A stretch of DNA of 64,000 nucleotides from Enterococcus innesii (GTDB lineage: Bacteria; Bacillota; Bacilli; Lactobacillales; Enterococcaceae). A program made the translations under genes and the position numbers. The stretch lies in the NCBI GenBank assembly GCA_018982785.1, contig JAHHEN010000003.1, positions 62,001 through 126,000 of the forward strand, given 5' to 3'. Positions 58,105-64,000 of this stretch are shown one piece after another. Within the stretch, counting starts at the first letter, position 1; each line of letters begins with the position of its first letter. Under the pieces are notes generated by a model, which did no database searches, was not told where the DNA came from, and saw only the letters and a program-made list of their open reading frames with translations.

Positions 58105-59097
58105 ATGGTAGGAATTATCCTAGCAAGTCATGGAGAATTTGCTAACGGCATTTTGCAATCTGGTTCAATGATCTTCGGCGAACAAGAAAATGTTAAAGCT
58201 GTTACATTGATGCCAAGTGAAGGTCCAGATGACATCAAGGCAAAAATGCAAGAAGCAATTGCTACATTTGACGATCAAGAAGAAGTATTATTCTTAGTTG
58301 ATCTTTGGGGTGGTACTCCTTTCAACCAAGCGAACAGCTTGTTTGAAGATCACAAAGACAAATGGGCAATCGTTGCTGGTATGAATTTACCAATGGTGAT
58401 CGAAGCCTATGCTTCACGTTTTTCAATGAATACAGCGCATGAAATCGCTGCGCATATCGTTGAAACAGCTAAAGAAGGGGTCAAGGTCAAACCAGAAGAG
58501 CTTGAACCAGAAGAAGCGGCAGCACCAAAAGCAGTGCAAGACGATCAACCTAAAGGATCACTTCCTCCGGGAACTGTTCTAGGCGATGGCAAAATCAAAA
58601 TCGTACTTGCACGTGTCGATTCACGTTTGTTGCATGGTCAAGTCGCAACAGCTTGGACAAAATCAGTCAATCCATCTCGGATCATCGTTGTTTCTGACGC
58701 GGTGGCAAAAGATGACTTGCGTAAAAAACTGATCGAACAAGCAGCTCCTCCAGGAGTAAAAGCGAACGTCATTCCAGTGGACAAAATGATTGAAGTTTCT
58801 AAAGACCCTCGTTTCGGGAATACGAAAGCTTTACTTTTATTTGAAAACCCACAAGATGTATTACGCGCTGTTGAAGGTGGCGTTGACATCACTGAAGTGA
58901 ACGTTGGTTCAATGGCTCACTCTGTTGGGAAAGTTGTTGTAAGTAAAGTATTGTCGATGGGTACAGATGATGTGAATACATTTGAAGATCTAAAAGAACG
59001 CGGCATCAAATTCGATGTGCGTAAAGTACCAAATGACTCTCGAGACAACATGGACGAAATCTTACGCAAAGCCAAAAATGAATTGGCAAATAAATAG
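58105..59097 (+). CDS. mptA: mannose-family PTS EIIAB
   Basis: A 330-residue fusion: EIIA with phospho-His in ILASHGEFANGIL (H10), a Glu/Pro-rich linker (about 130-160), then EIIB with VDSRLLHGQVATAW. It carries phosphate to mannose/glucose moving through MptC/MptD. Confidence 0.93.
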   Translation: MVGIILASHGEFANGILQSGSMIFGEQENVKAVTLMPSEGPDDIKAKMQEAIATFDDQEEVLFLVDLWGGTPFNQANSLFEDHKDKWAIVAGMNLPMVIEAYASRFSMNTAHEIAAHIVETAKEGVKVKPEELEPEEAAAPKAVQDDQPKGSLPPGTVLGDGKIKIVLARVDSRLLHGQVATAWTKSVNPSRIIVVSDAVAKDDLRKKLIEQAAPPGVKANVIPVDKMIEVSKDPRFGNTKALLLFENPQDVLRAVEGGVDITEVNVGSMAHSVGKVVVSKVLSMGTDDVNTFEDLKERGIKFDVRKVPNDSRDNMDEILRKAKNELANK

Positions 59098-59127
59098 AAA
59101 CGTATTCAACTAAATAGGAGGTCTATC

Positions 59128-59931
59128 ATGACTATTATATCTATGGTATTAGTAGTACTCGTTGCCTTTTTAGCTGGTATGGAAGGGATCTTGGATGAAT
59201 TCCAATTCCATCAACCGCTAATCGCGTGTACTTTGATCGGTTTAGTGACCGGTAATTTGGAAGCATGTATCATTTTGGGCGGATCATTACAAATGATCGC
59301 ACTTGGATGGGCAAACATCGGTGCCGCTGTTGCACCTGATGCTGCATTGGCGTCTGTTGCATCTGCAATTATTTTAGTTTTAGGTGGACAAGGAACTGCT
59401 GGTGTTGATACAGCGATTGCCGTTGCAATCCCTCTAGCTGTTGCTGGTTTGTTCTTGACAATGATCGTTCGTACATTGGCTGTGCCAATCGTTCACTTTA
59501 TGGATGCGGCTGCTGAAGAAGGCAACATTCGTAAAATTGAAATGTGGCACGTGATCGCTGTATGTATGCAAGGGGTTCGTATTGCGATTCCTGCAGCTGC
59601 ATTGTTGGCAATCCCTGCTGCAACTGTTCAAAACTTCTTAGAATCAATGCCTGCATGGTTGACTGATGGTATGGCTATCGGTGGTGGTATGGTTGTTGCC
59701 GTTGGTTACGCAATGGTTATCAACATGATGGCAACTCGCGAAGTATGGCCATTCTTTATTATCGGTTTCGTTATCGCAGCTATCTCTGAATTGACATTGA
59801 TCGCTATCGGTGCCTTGGCAGTAGCAATCGCATTGATCTACTTGAACCTAACTAAAATGGGTGGATCATCAAATGGAGGCGGCGGCAGCAACACTGGCGA
59901 CCCTCTAGGCGATATCTTGAATGACTATTAG
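59128..59931 (+). CDS. mptC: mannose-family PTS EIIC
   Basis: A 267-residue membrane protein: LAGMEGILDEFQFHQPLIAC and GGSLQMIALGWANIGAA are EIIC-Man signatures, and the C-terminus is Gly/Ser-rich. MptC and MptD form the sugar channel, which in relatives is also the receptor for class IIa bacteriocins. Confidence 0.94.
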   Translation: MTIISMVLVVLVAFLAGMEGILDEFQFHQPLIACTLIGLVTGNLEACIILGGSLQMIALGWANIGAAVAPDAALASVASAIILVLGGQGTAGVDTAIAVAIPLAVAGLFLTMIVRTLAVPIVHFMDAAAEEGNIRKIEMWHVIAVCMQGVRIAIPAAALLAIPAATVQNFLESMPAWLTDGMAIGGGMVVAVGYAMVINMMATREVWPFFIIGFVIAAISELTLIAIGALAVAIALIYLNLTKMGGSSNGGGGSNTGDPLGDILNDY

Positions 59932-59951
59932 AATCGAAGGAGGAGAAAAAA

Positions 59952-60862
59952 ATGGCAGAAAAAATTCAATTAAATAAAAAAGATCGTTTAGCCGTAGCAT
60001 GGCGCTCTACCTTCATTCAAGGTTCATGGAACTATGAACGTATGCAAAATGGTGGTTGGGCATTCTCAATGATTCCAGCAATCAAAAAATTATACAAAAC
60101 AAAAGAAGACCGTGCCGCTGCTTTAAAGCGTCACTTAGAATTCTTTAATACTCACCCATATATCGCATCACCAATCTTAGGGGTAACACTAGCGTTAGAA
60201 GAAGAACGTGCCAATGGCGCGCCTGTCGATGACGTAGCGATCCAAGGGGTAAAAGTTGGGATGATGGGTCCTTTAGCCGGTGTCGGTGACCCTGTGTTCT
60301 GGTTTACTGTCCGTCCGATGTTAGGTGCATTAGGTGCTTCTCTTGCTTTAGGCGGAAACATTTTAGGCCCAATCATCTTCTTCGTTGCTTGGAACATCAT
60401 CCGTTGGGCATTTATGTGGTACACACAAGAATTCGGCTACCGTGCTGGTTCTAAAATCACAGATGACCTTTCAGGTGGTTTGCTACAAGATGTAACAAAA
60501 GGTGCTTCTATTTTAGGGATGTTCGTATTAGGGTCACTTGTTCAACGTTGGGTTTCGATTTCCTTTGCACCAGTTGTCTCAAGCGTACCGCTTGATGAAG
60601 GTGCCTATGTCGACTGGGCAAACTTGCCTTCCGGTTCAGCTGGTTTGCAACAAGCCTTCCAACAAGTAGCTGAAGGCCGTGCATTGACTGATACAAAAGT
60701 AACAACATTGCAAAACAACTTGGATCAATTGATTCCTGGTTTAGCTGCATTATTGCTTACTTTGTTATGTATGTGGTTATTGAAGAAAAAGTTTCTCCAA
60801 TCGTCATTATTATCGGTCTATTCTTAGTCGGTATCGGTGGACACTTGATCGGATTGTTATAA
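59952..60862 (+). CDS. mptD: mannose-family PTS EIID (frameshifted at the C-terminus here)
   Basis: EIID-Man with WRSTFIQGSWNYERMQNGGW and KVGMMGPLAGVGDPVFWF. The A5 run 60786-60790 lacks one A; restoring it gives KKKVSPIVIIIGLFLVGIGG and ends at TAA 60860-60862, 303 residues. As written the protein ends at 60827 with a foreign tail in place of the last membrane helix. Confidence 0.92.
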
Positions 60863-60875
60863 TCTTTTCAATGAG

Positions 60876-60905
60876 AGGTGCTTGGGGGAACCCAAGCATC
60901 TTTTT
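60876..60905 (+). terminator. mptBACD terminator
   Basis: AGGTGCTTGGG / CCCAAGCATCT with a GGAA loop and T run. A TATAAT hexamer at 60935-60940 suggests a separate promoter for the next gene. Confidence 0.85.
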
Positions 60906-60978
60906 ATTTATTCGCCAAATATGCCGCAAACACGTATAATAGGTAACAATAAGACGATATAGAATGGAGTAAGCGCAA

Positions 60979-61343
60979 ATGGTACAATCCCTTAATACAA
61001 AAGTTGATTTGACGATCGATGCTACGTCTTTTTTAGGTATCAATGAATACGGCAAAATCATGATCGGCGATAATGCCTTTGAGTTTTACAATGATCGTGA
61101 CAAACGCAAGTTTATTCAAATTCCTTGGGAAGACGTCGACTATGTGATCGCTTCGGTCTTGTTCAAAGGACGTTGGATCCCACGTTATGCGATTCGGACC
61201 AAAAAGAATGGGACGTATACCTTCTCATCAAAAGAACCAAAAAAGTTCTGCGGGCAATTCGCGAATACGTTGACCCAGATCATATGGTCCATTCTCTTGG
61301 CTTTTTCGATATCTTAAAACGGGCAATTACCCGTAGAAAATAA
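60979..61343 (+). CDS. manO: DUF956 protein (frameshifted here)
   Basis: DUF956 proteins (sometimes called ManO) follow mannose-PTS operons. The N-terminus (VDLTIDATSFLGINEYGKIM, FYNDRDKRKFIQIPWEDVD) is in one frame and the C-terminus (VLRAIREYVDPDHMVHSLGF) in another. One added A in the A6 run 61239-61244 joins them as KEPKKVLRAI, 121 residues ending at 61343. The function is unproven, likely a modulator of the mannose PTS. Confidence 0.85.
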
Positions 61344-61417
61344 CAAGAGAGCATATGTTTTTCCAATTGATTCTCAATGTGTTACCCTTTTTATAAGAAA
61401 GTTTAGGAGGGGTTATT

Positions 61418-61657
61418 ATGCACTTTTTATGGACATTGATCGTGGGAGCGGTCATCGGGTCGATCGGCGGTGCTATCGCAGGAGAAAAACGCGGTTGCAT
61501 TTTTGATATCGTGGCAGGACTTGTGGGCGCATCAATCGGACAAGGCTTATTCGGCACTTGGGGACCACAAGTGGCAGGAATGGCAATCGTGCCGGCAATC
61601 ATTGGCGCAGTCATTTTCGTGGCAGTCGTATCGTTCTTTTTGGGACGTAAAAGATAA
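61418..61657 (+). CDS. GlsB/YeaQ/YmgE-family stress membrane protein
   Basis: A 79-residue protein with three Gly-rich membrane helices and the family segment IGSIGGAIAGEKRGCIFDI. Members are small stress-induced membrane proteins of unsettled function. AGGAGG precedes the ATG. Confidence 0.85.
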   Translation: MHFLWTLIVGAVIGSIGGAIAGEKRGCIFDIVAGLVGASIGQGLFGTWGPQVAGMAIVPAIIGAVIFVAVVSFFLGRKR

Positions 61658-61666
61658 TTATCAAAG

Positions 61667-61697
61667 AAGCAATCCATCGACTGGGTTGCTTTTTTTG
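61667..61697 (+). terminator. terminator after the GlsB-type gene
   Basis: AAGCAATCC / GGGTTGCTT stem with T run, 10 bases after the stop. Confidence 0.8.
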
Positions 61698-61828
61698 TGC
61701 ATTGAAGCTATCTAGAAGAGAGTAACGAGAGAGTAAACTAGAGTCTTTTTAAAATACCATTCTTTTCATTCGTATTGTTTGATTTTTTAGAAAACTTTTC
61801 GCTTACTTTCCGCTTTTTCTGGAAGTTT

Positions 61829-61837
61829 GTTATAATA
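61829..61837 (+). promoter_or_regulatory. extended -10 promoter of the M24 peptidase gene
   Basis: TGTTATAAT is a perfect extended -10; the -35 region (TTCCGC) is weak. It lies 35 bases before the ATG. Confidence 0.7.
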
Positions 61838-61871
61838 CTATCGTATAGAAAAAGAAAGTAGGGAACGATAC

Positions 61872-62936
61872 ATGTTAAGAGTCGAAAAATTACGCGAAGC
61901 AATGAGAAAAGATTCGATTGATGGGTTCTTGATCACCAGCCCATACAATTTGCGTTACTTGACAAACTTTACCGGTACAACTGGTTTAGCAGTCATTACG
62001 TTAGACAAAGCCTTTTTTGTAACAGATTTTCGTTATACAGAACAAGCAGCTGCTCAAGCCCAAGGATTTGAGATCGTAAAAAATAGCGGGCCGATTTTTG
62101 AAGAAGTTGCAACCATCTGCCAGAATGAAGAAATCAATGTCTTAGCATTTGAAGAAAGTTTCGTCAGCTTTGCTGAATACTCCGTCTTAGAAGACTTGAT
62201 CGAGGAATCATCACTAGCCCCTGTATCGGGGATGATCGAGGCTTTGCGGGAAGTCAAAGATGAGGAAGAGATCGCATTGATCCAACAAGCCTGCCATATC
62301 GCCGATCAAGGATTTGAACATATTTTGAAAATGATCCGCCCAGGAATGACCGAAATCGAAGTGGCGAATCAGTTGGATTTCTTTATGCGTTCATTAGGTG
62401 CCACAAGCGTATCTTTTGAAACGATCGTGGCTAGTGGTCTGCGTTCAGCAATGCCCCATGGAGTTGCCAGTGAAAAAGTGATCGAACAAGGTGATCTGAT
62501 CACGTTAGACTTTGGCTGTTATTATCAAGGCTATGTGTCTGATATGACTAGAACCTTTGCAGTAGGCGATCCTGGCGATAAATTGAAGGAAATCTATCAA
62601 ATCGTACTTGAAGCACAAGAAAAAGTCTTGGCAGCAGCAAAACCTGGAATGACCGGAATTGAACTAGATGCGATCGCCCGGGATCACATTGCTTCCTTTG
62701 GCTACGGAGATGCCTTTGGTCATTCAACAGGTCATGGGATTGGTTTAGAGATCCACGAAGGACCAAATGTATCTTTCCGCGCTGATAAAGCATTTGTTGT
62801 CGGAAACGTCATTACAGATGAACCAGGAATCTATCTTCCAGGAATTGGCGGCGTTCGTATCGAAGATGATCTTTTGATCACCGAAACGGGCAATAAAGTG
62901 TTGACACATTCACCGAAAGAATTGATCATTCTCTGA
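61872..62936 (+). CDS. M24-family Xaa-Pro peptidase
   Basis: A 354-residue creatinase-N plus M24 peptidase. Metal ligands are visible in TLDFGCYYQGYVSDMTRTF (Asp pair), GHSTGHGIGLEIHEGP (His) and VITDEPGIYLPGIGGVRIEDD (Glu pair). It removes N-terminal residues before proline, or splits Xaa-Pro dipeptides, in the cytosol; it resembles YqhT/PepP/PepQ. In many Firmicutes efp follows; here it does not. Confidence 0.88.
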   Translation: MLRVEKLREAMRKDSIDGFLITSPYNLRYLTNFTGTTGLAVITLDKAFFVTDFRYTEQAAAQAQGFEIVKNSGPIFEEVATICQNEEINVLAFEESFVSFAEYSVLEDLIEESSLAPVSGMIEALREVKDEEEIALIQQACHIADQGFEHILKMIRPGMTEIEVANQLDFFMRSLGATSVSFETIVASGLRSAMPHGVASEKVIEQGDLITLDFGCYYQGYVSDMTRTFAVGDPGDKLKEIYQIVLEAQEKVLAAAKPGMTGIELDAIARDHIASFGYGDAFGHSTGHGIGLEIHEGPNVSFRADKAFVVGNVITDEPGIYLPGIGGVRIEDDLLITETGNKVLTHSPKELIIL

Positions 62937-63145
62937 TTCATCGACCTTGTTTTTCAGAAAATTCATTGAGAATAGTGGGTTATTATAGATTCTCAGTGCA
63001 GAAAATGATAAACTTAGAGCGAGAAGAAACACTGTGCCATGGATGTTATTGATTGAATCAAGCGTTGGTTTGCTTCAAACGGAAAAAACGAGCGATTTTT
63101 TTACAAACAATACGGTACAGCTGTTTAGAATGGAGGCAAAAACGT

Positions 63146-63571
63146 ATGAATGAAGATAAAAACCTTGTATTAAATGCAAGTCCTGAATTAGGCGAGATCG
63201 TCATCGCGCCAGAAGTGATCGAGATCATTATTGGGATCGCTGCTTCTAAAGTGGAAGGTGTCTATGGGATGCGAGGAACACTGGCAAACAGTGTCACTGA
63301 ATTATTAGGTCGCGCAGCTCATGGCAAAGGGGTCTACTTAACGATCGATGAAACAGGGATCAAAGTGGATATCTACTGCTATATTACTTATGGGATGTCA
63401 GTGCCTAAAGTGGCAATGGAGATCCAAGAACGGGTCAAACAGCAAGTCTTATTTATGACAGATGTGCAACTGGCTGAAGTAAATGTTCATGTTGTGGCAG
63501 TCGTGCCAGAAAAAGTAGATTTACCAGACATCGAAGAATTATTTGGAAACGACGAGGAAGAAAATGAGTAA
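63146..63571 (+). CDS. Asp23/Gls24-family envelope stress protein (YqhY-like)
   Basis: A 141-residue Asp23/Gls24 protein: GEIVIAPEVIEIIIGIAASK, VEGVYGMRG and GVYLTIDETGIKVDIY. YqhY-type members sit beside nusB and are linked to acetyl-CoA carboxylase control in Bacillus. ATG 63146 follows TGGAGG; the frame upstream to 63053 is not supported. Confidence 0.88.
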   Translation: MNEDKNLVLNASPELGEIVIAPEVIEIIIGIAASKVEGVYGMRGTLANSVTELLGRAAHGKGVYLTIDETGIKVDIYCYITYGMSVPKVAMEIQERVKQQVLFMTDVQLAEVNVHVVAVVPEKVDLPDIEELFGNDEEENE

Positions 63572-64000
63572 AGAATTATCACGGCATGAAATACGGAAAA
63601 TGGCGTTACAAGCTTTATTTCCACTAGACTTTAATAAAGATTTAACGAAACAAGATGCCATCATGCATGCCATCGAGTTGGAACACCATGAATTGATTGA
63701 TGAAGAACAAGAGCATTTTGTGCCTGTTTATTTAGATCAATTAGTGGCAGGTGTTTGTCGTTACAAAGAAGCTTTGGATGAAGTCATTCAAAGTCATTTA
63801 AAAGCCGGTTGGAAAATCCAGCGTTTATCAAAAATGGACGTGACGATTTTACGAATCGCTTTGTATGAAATGATCTATGTGGATAATGTGCCGAATCGTG
63901 TGGCATTGAATGAAGCGATCGAATTAGCGAAAACCTTTAGTGACGATCAGTCCAGAAAGTTTGTCAACGGTATTTTATCGACAGTCAATCAAGAGCTAGA
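63564..64000 (+). CDS. nusB: transcription antitermination factor NusB (5' part)
   Basis: ATG 63564 overlaps the previous gene by 8 bases. The 145 residues present are classic NusB: SRHEIRKMALQALF at the N-terminus, GWKIQRLSKMDVTILRIALY and NVPNRVALNEAIELAKTFS. The gene runs off the window's end. NusB binds boxA in rRNA leaders with NusE. Confidence 0.95.
   Translation, partial: MSKELSRHEIRKMALQALFPLDFNKDLTKQDAIMHAIELEHHELIDEEQEHFVPVYLDQLVAGVCRYKEALDEVIQSHLKAGWKIQRLSKMDVTILRIALYEMIYVDNVPNRVALNEAIELAKTFSDDQSRKFVNGILSTVNQEL

Noticed and set aside
62967-62995. TGAGAAT/ATTCTCA inverted repeat after the M24 peptidase as a terminator
   Set aside because: No T run and a 15-base loop; too weak to call.

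Overview
The window is low-GC Firmicute chromosome, most likely Enterococcus. The support is the mptR/mptBACD mannose PTS with a sigma-54 promoter, the rplU-prp-rpmA trio, the many PTS operons, T-box and LicT control, and strong AGGAGG ribosome sites. A crtN/crtM carotenoid pair together with complete trp and leu operons suggests a yellow-pigmented species such as the E. casseliflavus group. That species guess is an inference and could not be tested. No phage, insertion sequence or CRISPR array was seen.

Layout. 1-5875: a sugar-acid/amino-sugar operon (PTS IIC end, small membrane protein, MupG-type phosphoglycosidase, amidohydrolase, DgaE-like ammonia-lyase, KDPG-type aldolase, KdgK-type kinase). 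5982-11411 (minus): a heme-efflux-like ABC transporter (hrtB, hrtA) joined to crtN, crtM and a TetR regulator, then a TMEM175-type channel. 11726-13286 (minus): HD hydrolase and a DHDPS-family aldolase. 13437-17833: aryl-beta-glucoside operon bglP-bglA-licT behind a LicT antiterminator/terminator. 17901-20563: HIT protein, aldo/keto reductase with its MerR regulator, SDR-like protein. 20730-24479: YitT protein and an XRE/ABC-transporter module. 24650-30995: glycerate kinase, Rid protein, P-type ATPase, Mga-like regulator, small hypothetical gene. 31311-38347: tandem Trp T-boxes and trpEGDCFBA. 38497-41184: PhzF-like protein, nucleoside deaminase, tRNA-Arg, O-methyltransferase. 41480-46293: leucine leader peptide/attenuator and leuABCD. 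46311-48783: uracil-DNA glycosylase, L21-Prp-L27, GNAT. 49156-52627: phosphonate-type ABC transporter. 52773-54309: lipid kinase, GNAT. 54490-61343: mptR and mptBACD plus DUF956. 61418-64000: GlsB-type protein, M24 peptidase, Asp23/Gls24 protein and the start of nusB.

Two themes stand out. First, RNA-level control is unusually dense: two T-boxes in series, a leucine attenuator, a LicT antiterminator, an L21 leader, and an orphan minus-strand terminator that suggests a small RNA. Second, ten genes carry single-base frameshifts. Twelve are one-base losses, nearly all in short homopolymers, and one is a gain. This pattern looks more like uncorrected long-read sequence error than real gene decay, so I annotate those genes across the shifts.
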